Source: Chelonoidis abingdonii | Taxonomy: Eukaryota; Chordata; Testudines; Testudinidae | Length of the DNA: 64,000 bases | Assembly (NCBI RefSeq): GCF_003597395.2 | Contig: NC_133778.1 | Span: 13,702,512 to 13,766,511 of the forward strand | Direction of reading: 5' to 3' | In this document: piece after piece, positions 1-17,689 of the stretch | Position numbering within the stretch: the first letter of the stretch is position 1 | How the letters are laid out: each line of letters starts with the position of its first letter | Position numbers and translations under genes: made by a program | The notes under the pieces: model-generated | Database searches by the model: none | What the model was told of the DNA's origin: nothing | Seen by the model: the letters and a program-made list of their open reading frames with translations, nothing else

Positions 1-5363
<5,363 letters not shown>

Positions 5364-6350
5364 TAAGACATCACCCTTGCTTGTTTGTTCCCCAAAAGGT
5401 ATTGATTATGTTGACAGTTGAGGAATACAGGGACAGGTTCTGATGTCCATACATTGAGTAACACCTTATTCCACCAATAGTTCATTGATTTTAACCGAAA
5501 CATTCTGTGGAGTAAGGTGATATTTACTCGGTGTGAGTACACAGAATCTGGCTTTGAGGTGGAAGTATAAGTGGATGGATTCATATGGTACTCTAGCTGT
5601 GATACTACTTCTAGATACATTTTTTTTCACTTCAAACATTCTCAATTCCCTTTTGTTTATTTTTCCCTCTGGAACAACAATAATTATTACAAGCAATAAA
5701 AATGAGTATATACATTCACGGAGCCATAGTCAGTTCATGCTTCACAGTTGTCGTTCCTTAGTAATGATGTTCTTCTTTCTTATCCCCAAGCCAAGGACTT
5801 TTACAGAGCTAACTGCAGATGTTTTTAGAGTTAAGCTTTGTCAATGCAGGATTTAAAACGCTCATATGCCCTTGCTATTGTTTCTTAATAAATTTTGAAG
5901 TTTGATTTCTTTGCCTTTCTCCCTCCTGCCTCCCTCTTCCCCCCCCCCCCAAACATTTTTAGATGTTTGCATAGTCTTCACTGGGAGCATGGAGTCCCAC
6001 AGATCACAGAGACATAGCTGTGTGAAACTGTCTTTTGACTGAAGAATAAAACTTAAAGGTCCTATGTTGCATATACCAGAAAGAAAAGCAAAAAAAATGG
6101 AGGGTGGAATCTCTTTTCCCAGATGATGACACAACACGCTGCCCAACATTTCTTTATAATAAGGATCAACAAATCATAATTGATTTTAGTTAATTTTTTC
6201 ACCCCAAGAGGTGCTAATTAAAAATAAAAACACTATATATATATAAAAGCACTTTTGGTTCTTTTTTGTTTCTTGGATACTAGTTTATGTGATTATCATA
6301 AAGAGACAGTAGAATGTACTCCCTGTAAACACACCAAACTACTGCAAAAT

Positions 6351-6373
6351 TCTTTCTTTCTTTCTTTCTTTCT
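6351..6373. repeat. (TTTC)n microsatellite
   Basis: About five to six uninterrupted TTTC units in intron 13. A simple repeat, likely length-polymorphic. Confidence 0.9.
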
Positions 6374-7430
6374 CAAAGCAAGGAAATGACATGCAAAAAA
6401 CTGTTAAAGTTACCCTATAGCTATATATGCATTCAAGTCAGGAAAGATGAATGTTGTGAGGCCAGATTGTGCTGTCATTTACGCCAGGGTAAAGCTGACT
6501 GCAATTTACACTGCAGTATTTGGCTGTGGTTCCCATGTCAGCCATAACCCAGACACGTTTGTTTCTACATTAATAAGTTCCATGGTCCTGTTCACATTAC
6601 CTGAGTAGGAGCTATCATTTAAGCTAGGGTATTCGTGTTTATTTTGATAAGGGAATGGTGGTTGCCCCTTGCACAAAAGACAAGGATATAGTTGCCAAAA
6701 TCTTCCAGGACCTCTGCAACTTTTGAGGGCCTTCAGTGTAGATCTGAACTGTCTGGGTGCGAATCCTATGCATTTGCAGTGGCTCCATAGCCCTTAATCT
6801 CCCCTGTATGGCAGCTCCAATGGAGCTGTGCTGCTAGGGTTGCACCCTTCCACCTGGGCAGTGACTCAACATGGAAAGTCTCTGCTTCAAAGTTAAAGCA
6901 GCCTCAGATTCCATGCTATGTTCTTTTCAACGAAAGTTTCCCATGGATTCCTTATACTCACTTAACTGGGTTCCCACAATAGAGCCTCATGGCACTGAGA
7001 GCAGTTAAAACCTCAGATTTAAGTTGATAAAGTAACAACGAGGGCCCACATCCTCAGCCGTGACAACTTGACGTGGCTCCGCTGAAGTCAACAAGCTTCA
7101 CCACTTCATGGTTTGTAGCTGTGTCATGCACACTGTCTGTCTGCACTGAAATCAACAGTGTGACAGCAGCATACAGTGCAGACATACCCAAACCAGCTTT
7201 TATCTAGCTAACTCAATGAACAGTCACTGGGAAAGCGCACGGGCTAGTCACCTGAGTCCCTGCGCAGGGTCCTGGAAGGGTTTGTACAGCTTGTGTTGCA
7301 GCTGCGACTTCGCTGCTTGGGAGATTGGGTCTGTGTGTGTGGAAATCAACTGGCTGCAGTTCAATTCCCCACCCCCACCCCGTGATGGTGTTCTTATTTC
7401 TTAACACGGCCATAACCTGCCAAAAGGATA

Positions 7431-7468
7431 TTCAACAAATGATAACACATTTGTTATCATTTGTTGAA
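7431..7468. repeat. Perfect 17-bp palindrome, 4-nt loop
   Basis: TTCAACAAATGATAACA is followed by a 4-nt spacer and its exact reverse complement. In the ERBB4 pre-mRNA this would form a short AU-rich perfect hairpin. It sits just upstream of the near-palindromic repeat at 7485-7560. Confidence 0.9.
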
Positions 7469-7484
7469 TGGATTTGGTCCTCAT

Positions 7485-7562
7485 GTGGTGTAAATCAGTA
7501 TAGTCCCACTGAAGTTAATGAAGCAATGTTGATTTACCCCAGCTGAAGATCTGGTCCATTAA
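7485..7562. repeat. Short near-palindromic interspersed repeat
   Basis: The segment 'gtgtaaatcagtatagtcccactgaagttaatgaag...gatttaccccagctgaagatctggtcc' is an imperfect palindrome. Its halves are gtgtaaatcagtatag and its near complement around a tgaagttaatg centre. A related copy lies at 58180-58265, and half-related pieces are near 14950 and 47820. I know the motif as a common old repeat of sauropsid genomes but cannot name its family. Confidence 0.55.
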
Positions 7563-7625
7563 CTTCAGATCCGTTTCAGTATGATTTTCACTAACTGCTC
7601 ATCTGACTGACTAATGTTTCTCCAG

Positions 7626-7719
7626 GGAATTTCGAGAGTTTGCGAATGGTTCTGTGTGTGTGGAATGTGATCCCCAGTGTGAGAAGATGGAAGATAACAT
7701 GATCACATGCTATGGGCTG
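7626..7719 (+). CDS. ERBB4: ERBB4 exon 14 (domain IV, continued)
   Basis: This 94-nt exon lies between ctccag and CTG|gtaagc. Its first base completes the Gly codon from exon 13; then it reads [20 protein letters not shown] and on to ...ITCYGL. It has five cysteines of the domain IV modules and an N-glycosylation sequon (NGS). Residues differ from human ERBB4 around [11 protein letters not shown], where I recall MEDGLLTCHGP in human, so a short, apparently tolerant loop has drifted. It ends on a complete codon, so the next exon starts in phase 0. Confidence 0.96.
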
Positions 7720-9214
<1,495 letters not shown>

Positions 9215-9636
9215 TAAGCTGCAGTTCTGCGAATAGCAAGCTTTGCTATTTAGTATTTATGTTAGGTAGTGGTTTTGTTTGGTTACTGCTTGGCCAAGAA
9301 AAGTGTTCATGATTCCTGGAAGTCTGTGCATACACAGCTATAACATCACCTTTGGTTTTAGGATGAAGAATCCAGTCATTACGGTTTTGCAGGTAATTAG
9401 CAGACTAATTAGCACCTCACTTGCAAGCCTATCAGAATTGGTTCTTACAGCAGTGCTCTTGGCCCTCTCGATAACAAGCACTGGTATGGAAAGCGTTTCT
9501 AATATGTGTACATGAAAGCTGGCATGTACACAGACACCATATTGAATATTTATTTGTGCAGAGGGTTTTCTCACGGTGACCATCATCACATCTCAGCATC
9601 AATGGATTCGTGCCGGTGAGTCAAGGGTGTATTATT

Positions 9637-9775
9637 AATTCACAGATGGGAACTGAGGCAAAGGAAGATTAAGTGACTTGTCTAGGACCACACAGCAAGT
9701 TTGCACCAGAGTTGGGAACTGAACTTACATCTCCCAAGTCCCCACATCAACCACAAGACCATCCTTCCTGCCAAG
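9637..9775 (-). repeat. MIR-like SINE
   Basis: Read on the + strand, 'cacagatgggaactgaggcaaaggaagattaagtgacttgtctaggaccacacagcaag' is the reverse complement of the well-known MIR-type core ('gtgaccttgggcaagtcacttaa...ctgtaaaatggg'). An old insertion. Comparable pieces occur at 22.99 kb (+), 32.93 kb (-), 39.44 kb (+), 51.61 kb (+) and 58.35 kb (-). Confidence 0.65.
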
Positions 9776-12700
9776 ACCCAAAAGCAGTGGAGAGGGGAGG
9801 CAGTTTTGGCTTCCGCTTTCACCTTATAGAAAGTTGATGCTAGAGGGCATTTGCCTTACCTGTGCCATAGTCTGGGCCGATTCAAGTGCAAGTGCTGACC
9901 TTGCCTTTTCACCAAAACACCCCCTTGTGAGCTGAGCCAAGAGACCAGCAGTTAAAAGTGGCAGAGGGAAAATGGGGACAGTTCAAAATATCTATTATTA
10001 AAAAAACTAGTAGGTAATCAAACATTGTGTAGTCCCCTGCCTCATCATGTCATTTCTGTGGTCAGCGAAACTTCTCCCACCTTCTCCTCACCCGAGATGG
10101 GCCCCGGGAGAGAAGAGTGGGAAGTATTTTCCTAATGGCGGTGGCTGTAGGTTGTAACGAATCAGTTAAAAAAAGTTCTCACATTCAGAAGAGTGGCAGC
10201 GTCCAGAACTATCCATAGGATTCGTCTACAATAGTCAGCAGTACTATTGATTTCACAAACTGGATTACAGTCCTTTTAAATACATTCTTTCCCCTGCTCT
10301 GTTGTCACCTTTGAGACCATCCCTTTCCATTGTTATTTGGCTGAATTACTTTTCCTCCTCCAATGTTTCTCCTGTTCCCATCAATTGCCCTATCTGTTGA
10401 TGGCATCTGTTACCTGGAGCAGTGCTCTAAATTTTCAAAAGCAATTAGTGATTTTTGGGTACCCCAGTGTTTAGGTGCCCAACTAGAGGCACCTGAAAGG
10501 AACTCGATTGACAAAGGGCCCAGTAATTTTGGAATCAGATCCCTTTAAGGTTTCTCAGGTTGATCCCCCCAAATCACTAGTTGCTTTTGAGAATGTAGGC
10601 CATTTTTTCTGACAGTGAAGTGTCTGTATCCAGATGAGGCTTCTGGGCCTGCTGAAAAACCATCTGACATCAGATATTGCAGAAACAAAGCACCCAGTGC
10701 CAGAGGACTTGACTTCAAATACTGCTCCTGGTGTGTATGGATCAAGAACCAAGTCACTTTTTAATAGAAGTCCTTTCAAAATGAACCCCAGGTCAGCACA
10801 TTTTAAGGGATGTGAATTTTTACCAGCCAGAGGCAAGGCTTCAGAAAGTGGCATGAGCGTTAAGAAATTCTGTACCCAAGTAACTCTAGAGAAGTAAGCA
10901 GTTATCATTTTGCACGAGCCACTTGAGTTAAAAATATTCTTAGGAGGAGACAATGGGTTATGTCCAAGGTAGAGGAAGAGCAAGAAAACTTCATCCAGTG
11001 AAGTAATCCTCCACAGGAGGATTTTACTGTTTTGCAGCTAAAATTAAACCAGTAAATTATTCAACATAATGTTGATGTCAACAGCTGTTGCCATTCAAAA
11101 TAAGACCTTTTGCTGTTTTTGCAAATCTAATTACAATAGAGCCATTAGGGAAATGAAAGCGAGATCGCAGAGACAAAGCCAGGATCTGTTGCAGATTCGT
11201 CATCCTCTCAGCCCTTTTAAATCAGAGTTATGCAATTAAAAAAAAATGAAGGCGAAGAGGATAGGAAGAAACACTATGAAGAGAGAAACTTACCTCAGGA
11301 GCAGGGTTTCCGATGATGGCTTTAATGGACTATGGAGGTGTCATTCTGATCAACTCTTCCTATGTCTAGATTCTGCATTTACAGTCTGCCCTGAGCAAGG
11401 GGTCACATGGAGCTGCATTGGCCCTAGAACAGACTAGAAATTCACACTTCTGCCTCTGCTCCCTGCTTCTTCAGGGGCAGACATAGGTAAATTCAGCTCA
11501 GTCCCTTCTGTAAAACCAGCCAGCTAATCAGGCCGTGGAAATGGAGAGATATAGCCAGTGAACCTTCCAATTCCCCCACCTATTGTTCAGAGCAAGAAGT
11601 ATTGAGCCAATGGGCCCCTGTTTTCCCCATCATGGCTGGAACAGGACAATATGGGGATAGGGGAAAAGGGAAATTATCCCTGTGCAGCTGAGGAATGACT
11701 GTGCCGATCTAGCCCTTCGGATTCTTAAACAACTAGAAAGAAGCAAGCCATCGGGATTTTGCAGGGCCCTGAGCAGCTGGACTTTGTATTGATAATATTC
11801 GCTGGCAGCTCCTGGCTGAATGGAACCACAGCTCCTCGTGCATCGGGTCTTTGTGTTGTCATTTGGCACTTTAACCTTCGGCTTTCCCCTCATCCAGCAG
11901 CATCCGTGCTCATTAGCCGAATGAATATGTCACATTGCCAGGATATGCCAGCCTGCGGATGAATGACAGACACCCGCTGTGATGGTAACAAAAAGTTTTC
12001 CTCTACACTCTCTGAGTAACATGCACACAGAGGTATGGTTGGCCTCTGGAGCAGGTAGGTTAGCTTTGTCCAGTCAAAGGTTAGTTCTAGTGACATCCTC
12101 ATCCCCTTCTTAAAATGGGGGAACAGTACTTGAAGCCACTGAACAGACACATCTGGATTTAGTTAACAGTCTGGAAAAAGTGTATGTGCAGCCTTTTTAT
12201 TTAAAAAAAAAATAGTAATCTGGTTCACCTCAAATGTTCCTTCCTGGTTCTTCTAAAAACATCCTTATATCATCTCAAATGTACTTGTATCACTCTGCAG
12301 TTACTTTAAACTGTGATGGTCATAATGAGTGCCCCAGATGTCTGGTTTTTATACATCGTCCGTCTTCTTGCCAACATTGTCAGGCTCTCATTGAATATGC
12401 CCGGGGAGAGAAAAGGAATCAATTTGTCTTCCCCGCCCCCTTCTAATTTAGAATTCTCCAGCTTCACTGCCTTCCTGTAGAAATGAGTATTTAAATTTTC
12501 CTCCTTGAGCAGAACTCTTCAGGAAGAAGAAAAAAGGAACAGTGATGGCATGTCTCTTCAGACATTTGGCCCACAACTGAACTGGTTCAGCAAAATCATA
12601 ATCATACTCCATCTAGCGTGTCTGTTCGCTTCTGTGCTAGATCAATTGCGGGAACAAAACTGACACCAGCAGTACAGCTAACATATCTGTCAAAGAATGT

Positions 12701-13250
12701 TATGCTGCTGCAGAGCACCAATCACATACAGTGCGAGCTTGTTCCTGCAGAGCTGTTCTTTTAGGATCAGGATATTTGCCAAACTGGACCATTAACTATC
12801 AAGTCTTGTATCATGGTTGCAGCAGTGATCGATTCCTTGGGTTGCAGAGAAAAGCAAATGTCCCACCTCACCCCTTCTCATAATGCACTTGGGCAAATTG
12901 CTCTTTGGTACCTGCAGGTTTGCCCATTGGAGTAGGGGTTTATTACCCCATCTGAACAGGTAGAATTGCAAACACTGTTAATGATCATAAAAGCATCCAG
13001 CCCTTTTAATTGTCTAATACTAACCAAGAGAACTGCCCAGGAGTGGCTTACTGTATGCAACAGCAACTGCATTTAGAAATGTCCAGCATTTCTATCATCA
13101 AGTATCCAATGCCAATTTGGAGCAGATCTGAGGCGCACAAGACCACTATCTCCTGCAGTTCGTGGGCGTTCTCCCGCCCCGTGATCCCAACCAGAACGCT
13201 TCCACAGAAATAAAACATAGTTATTTTTCAAAGTCTCCTGCTTGGGCTAG

Positions 13251-13320
13251 GTTTCAGAGTGGTAGCCGTGTTAGTCTGTATCAGCAAAAACAATGAGGAG
13301 GCCTTGTGGCACCTTACAGA
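13251..13320 (+). repeat. Fragment of turtle-type foldback repeat
   Basis: 'gtttcagagtggtagccgtgttagtctgtatcagcaaaaacaatgaggaggccttgtggcacctta' matches, in the opposite orientation, the end of the longer foldback element at 20821-21029 (ctgtggcacctta; gactaacacggctacc). Truncated after the 'caccttacaga' segment. Very common in chelonian sequence as I recall; formal family unknown to me. Confidence 0.6.
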
Positions 13321-13543
13321 AATTATGTACCGATGTCATTAGAATTGTGTGCCATTTGACTAGAAAACTAAGGACATTTCATGGATTCTGACTGGGAAGA
13401 GCCTTGCCTCCTCTACTCTAAGGAAAAGTGTATCTCTGTGTTACTGAGGGAGCTAAGAAGAAAGGATTACTTCAAGAAAAGACAGCTGTTGTTTTTACTT
13501 TTACATTTTATTAACCTGCTTGTTTCTTTTCAGAGGACAGTTA

Positions 13544-14551
13544 CAGTAACTCCTCACTTAAAGTCGTTCTGGTTAACGTTGTTTCTTTGTTACGTTGCCA
13601 ATCAATTAGGGAACATGCTCATTTAAAGTTGAGCAATGCTCCCTTCTAACGTCGTTTGGCACCTGCCTGCTTTGTACACTGCTTGCAGGAAGAGCAGCCT
13701 GTTGCAGCTAGCTGGTGGGAGCTTGCAACCAGGGTGGACCGGCAGCCCCCCTATCAGCTCCCCGCCCCCCTAAGTTCCCTGTGCAGCAGCCACTCTGCAG
13801 GCTAGCAATCGGCAGTTCAGCTGTTCCTCCCCCTACTGCCATGTGCTGCTCCTGCCCTCTGCCTTGGAGTTGCTCCTAGAGACTCCTGCTTGCTGTGCAG
13901 GGGGGGGAAGGGGACTAATGTCAGAGTGTCCCCCTCCCCCCTGCTCCTGCACCCCACTTACCCCTTCTTCACATAGAGCAGGGAGGGGACACGGACGGAG
14001 AGATACAGAGAGAGCTTTGGGGCAGCAGCTGCTCTCTCAACTCCTTGATCCACTTAAAAAGGAAATGCACTTAAGAGTGGTCAGCTTACTTAAAGGGGCA
14101 GTGTGCATCTCTTTCTCTCCCGCACACAGGGTGTGTGTCAGTCTCTATCTGCTATGCTGACTCCCCTCCATTCTGTTCGTGCTGCCTTGGGTGAGAGCCT
14201 ACATTAACAACAATGTATTAACCCTTTGAGGGCTCAGCCGAGTGCTAGTTCATCATTTAGCAGTAAGGCATTCCCTGGGAAATATCCCGCCGTCTTCCAC
14301 CCACTGACTTCACCACCTCAACCAAGCTTCACATTCATCATAGCTGTGAACAATATTAAATTGTTTAAAACGTATACTATGTGTATATCTATATAATATA
14401 TAGTTTTTTGTTTGGTGAAAAAAATTTCCCTGGAACCTAACCCCTCCTTTTTACATTAATTCTTATGGAGAAATTGGATTCATTTAACATAGTTTCACTT
14501 AAAGTTGCATTTTTCAGGAACATAACTACAATGTTAAGCTAGGAGTTACTG
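13544..14551. mobile_element. Mariner-type non-autonomous DNA transposon
   Basis: The ends are CAGTAACTCCT... and ...AGGAGTTACTG, inverted repeats of each other, and each is flanked by TA (13542-13543 and 14552-14553), as expected for Tc1/mariner insertion. Similarity between the ends extends inward ('cacttaaagt...' / '...aacatagtttcacttaaagttgcat...'). The 1008-bp body has a CT- and G-rich middle with no transposase domain. The 105-codon frame at 13843-14160 is low-complexity and not a credible protein. It was presumably mobilised in trans. Confidence 0.75.
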
Positions 14552-17204
14552 TATCTAAAACCCTATACTGGCTACCAAATGTATCCATTTTTTTACCAAC
14601 TGTGTATGGACTGTTATAAATCACTACACATCTGGTTAACGAACAGGTATATTTACCAACTAACCAATTCATTTACAGGGAGAAGTTGGAATGAAATCAC
14701 ATCCAGATCCCCAGTATTCCCAGGAGAGGGAAAATCTGGGGATGAACCAGTACCATATGAAACGTATTGCTATTGTCACGTGTGGTCTGTAAGTCTTACA
14801 AGCAATCTGGAAACACTGAAACCAAGGCAGTTATTTCTAGAGTAAAAATTACTGGTGATTTCAGATGGATAATGGGGATGGTTCTCTGGAAAATTACTAA
14901 GCACCAGATTCCACCACCCTAGCTCATGTTGAGTAGTACCTTACTCCTTGTCAGGTTATCTTGAAATTAATGAGCCAAGTTGAGGTGTAAATACTACTCA
15001 ATGTGAGTAAGAGTAGCAGAATCTGCCCCCGAGGGACTTCTATTTGAGATTGAGAGAACAGTGGCACAAAGATGTTTAACTCAAAATCAATGGCATTGCT
15101 GTTTAGACCACAGAAGAAGTCCTAACGGCCAGGAGAACAGTTTCCCCAGGTTTGGGTCTTATTCTTCAAGAGCCTGAGAGAATAAATGCAACAGAGAGGG
15201 AAAATGACTCTAAGACAACAGGCTCTTCTTTACATTAGGCTGCCAGTTATCTGAACTGATGATGGGCTTTCAGGTCTCTGATTTGAAGAAGGCCTTCGTT
15301 TTATTTATAGCAAGGATCTGAGCTCAGCAGCTTTTGACATGCTGGAGAATGGATGCTCTGAACACCTCCTTCTGCCTCCTTCGTTACTGAGCTGGGCTTT
15401 GGGGGGAACTGCTGAGCATGTCATGTGGCGAAGAAGAAATGTTACAGATGTGCCAGAGGCTGGCCAGAATATAAACCCTTGAAGCCCAAGACAGCTGAAA
15501 TTTCAAAAGAGCCTGTCAGAGTTCTCTGTACTATATACTGTGCATTGTATTTAAATCCAAGCCTGCCACTGTGCAGTCTGTCTAGCTCCCTGGCCATTAA
15601 TTGTATCCACTTCATGTACAGAATACTGCTCGAGTTCATTATTAAGGCAACCTTTGCAATCTGTTTTTGTTTGCCTGTCACAGCATTTATGCAAAAATAA
15701 AAATATCGGTAAAATAACAAGAACTGCGGTGCAGTATTATACGGCTCTTCCCAAGAAAAATGGTCAGTGAGACCGGCCTTCAGTGAAATCAGTGAATTTA
15801 TTTTTTAAAGGCAGATTGAAATTTAAATATTTTCTTTTAAAGAAGTAAGAGCTCATAAGTGGCAAGTGAAAGCAGAAAGAAGACCCCATGGGAGCCTATT
15901 TAAGCTCCCTCAAATCTGTTTCAGGTCTCCTTTTATCAGAACAGAAATGAAAGGCTGGGATTTTCAGAGAGTTGCTTCCCTTAAACTCCTTTGAAAATCC
16001 CAGGTCCTTGGCCCTTATTTAAAGACCTAAAAACATGGTTTGCTACTCATGAGTGCCAAGCACCTAGCAGTGCTGGTGGGAGTTCAGCCCTTATGAAACT
16101 CAGGCTGCTTGTCTGAGTGCCTAAATATTGACGTAGGAGCTTAACTTTGTAGGCACCTGTTTCCTGAAAATCTTGGCCACTGTCTTCATGCCATAATTGA
16201 CTTTCCATTTAAGTATCCTGCCATCCACATCATAGACTGCTCCTGCCGAGGGGATAGGGAACTCCATAAGGGCCCCGGTCCCACAAGCAGCTCCATGGAG
16301 GCAGATCCCCATGGACTTCAGTGGGGCTCCCTGTGGGCACAGGAGTCTTGCCCATAAGGAGTGGTTTGCAAGTTTGGGACTTAAATCTGCTCTCAGTATC
16401 TGCTTCACTCAAGGCTGTTAGATCCTCCAAAACCAATCGATTGCCCAGGATTCACAGAGGCTCTGGGCCAGTTACTGATTCCCCGGAGCCCTTGGCGGCA
16501 CAGTTCTGGTAATGCCATGCTACTTCAGGCTCCTTAACTAGTTGCTGCTCTTGGAGCTCACCCTCCCTTCAGGGTGGGGAAGGAGATGCCACGCTGTGGA
16601 AAATCATTGCGGATGGAGCACCCTGGATTTGGTGTGAGATGACACTGCGGAAAGTGGCAAACTTCTTCTGCCATCGTGACTTGATCCCAGCTAAGAGACT
16701 TCAGGGAAGAAGCCTGGGTGACAAGGACAAGAAGTGCCACTCCCCCTCATGCCCTGCCCACTTCCGTGGATCAGCTGCCATGAGAGGAGGGGATGACAGG
16801 GTACAAAATATTTCTACCATGACCCTGTCTATGAGTGAGTACCGTACGAACAGCAACATTAATTAAGGAAAATAGTTCTCCACCTAACTCCTGTAGTTCT
16901 TGAGCCATGCAAATGAACAGGCTGTGTGCCGTAATCACTGGTTTGATATTTTAAACAACAGCCAGAAAGGCAACTGTATTGTTAGGCCTCCCACGTAAGC
17001 AGGTGAAACCTGCCTTAAGTATTGTTCGAGCCAAGATTGGTCCAACCTTATGCTGCTGGTGCTGTTTGTATTGTTCTCTGCTGTCTGTACTTTGTGTCAC
17101 AAGCTGTAATTTCACGATGCCTTGGGTGTCTTTCAAGAATTATAATTAACAGTTTGGCACATGGCGGGGGGGACTCCTGTTTTTTTCTGTCTGTAAATAA
17201 CAGA

Positions 17205-17232
17205 TTTTTCTCTCTTTCTCTCCCTGTTTTTC
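17205..17232 (+). promoter_or_regulatory. CU-rich tract upstream of JM-b exon
   Basis: A pyrimidine-rich stretch (ttttctctctttctctccctg) lies 20-45 nt before the JM-b acceptor. It contains overlapping UCUU and CUCUCU motifs, which PTB proteins bind in other regulated exons. It also serves as the polypyrimidine tract. The JM-a acceptor has a shorter tract. A regulatory role is inferred from sequence only. Confidence 0.4.
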
Positions 17233-17250
17233 AATTTGGATTTGCTGCAG

Positions 17251-17295
17251 GTGCATAGGCCCCCGTATTGAGGACTGCATCGGCCTGATGGATAG
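17251..17295 (+). CDS. ERBB4: ERBB4 alternative exon JM-b (15b)
   Basis: This 45-nt exon follows ttgctgcag and ends GATAG|gtactt. It completes the Gly codon from exon 15 and reads CIGPRIEDCIGLMD plus two bases of Arg. The human JM-b segment is CIGSSIEDCIGLMD as I remember it, so only SS to PR differs. In ERBB4 this is the juxtamembrane form that resists ADAM17 shedding; JM-b receptors are described mainly from heart and other muscle. The length is a multiple of three with the same phases as JM-a. The donor (gtactt) matches consensus poorly, suggesting regulated inclusion. Confidence 0.95.
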
Positions 17296-17415
17296 GTACT
17301 TGCTGAGTGCTTGCTCCCACTGTCCCCCTACCATACTCCACGTGTGGGCCAGGGCGCGTGTGTGCATGTCCCTGTGAATGGCGAATGATATTTTCTGTTC
17401 TGTAATTGCCTGCAG
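17296..17415 (+). other. ERBB4: 120-nt intron between JM-b and JM-a exons
   Basis: This very short interval runs from gtactt to aattgcctgcag. It contains a single TGCATG at 17363-17368 and a GU-rich run before it. If a branch point lies in the usual position near 17380-17395, only about 90 nt separate the JM-b donor from it. Confidence 0.85.
17363..17368 (+). promoter_or_regulatory. TGCATG, candidate RBFOX splicing element
   Basis: An exact (U)GCAUG hexamer lies 68 nt downstream of the JM-b exon and 48 nt upstream of the JM-a exon. By the general RBFOX positional rule, binding here would favour the upstream exon and repress the downstream one. The motif match is seen directly; its use is inference. 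Confidence 0.45.
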
Positions 17416-17490
17416 GTGTAGAGGCCCCACTAGTCATGACTGCATTTACTATCCATGGACGCGCCAGTCCACCTCACCACAGCATGCTAG
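17416..17490 (+). CDS. ERBB4: ERBB4 alternative exon JM-a (16)
   Basis: This 75-nt exon follows attgcctgcag and ends GCTAG|gtaaca. It reads [20 protein letters not shown], then PQHA plus two bases of Arg. In human ERBB4 (from memory) the matching stretch is [22 protein letters not shown]-a receptors are shed by ADAM17 and then cut by gamma-secretase, releasing a signalling intracellular domain. Human cleavage is reported at the His-Ser bond of this segment. Here that pair is Gln-Ser, preceded by Arg in place of Gly. Either JM exon joins in frame to exon 17. Confidence 0.96.
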
Positions 17491-17689
17491 GTAACATCCT
17501 CCATCTTTCCATCTTGTACCTCAGGATCCTTCCCCAGTTACCATAGGACAGTTGTACTAACCTATTGGGTTAGAAATCAGAATTAGTGTGCTTAATATCA
17601 AGAATAGGATATATACAGCTCAGCTTTTAGGTTGCTTTACAGTGTGTAAAGTAAAGTTAGCTACGCCATTAATATAATTGGTTGAAAAA

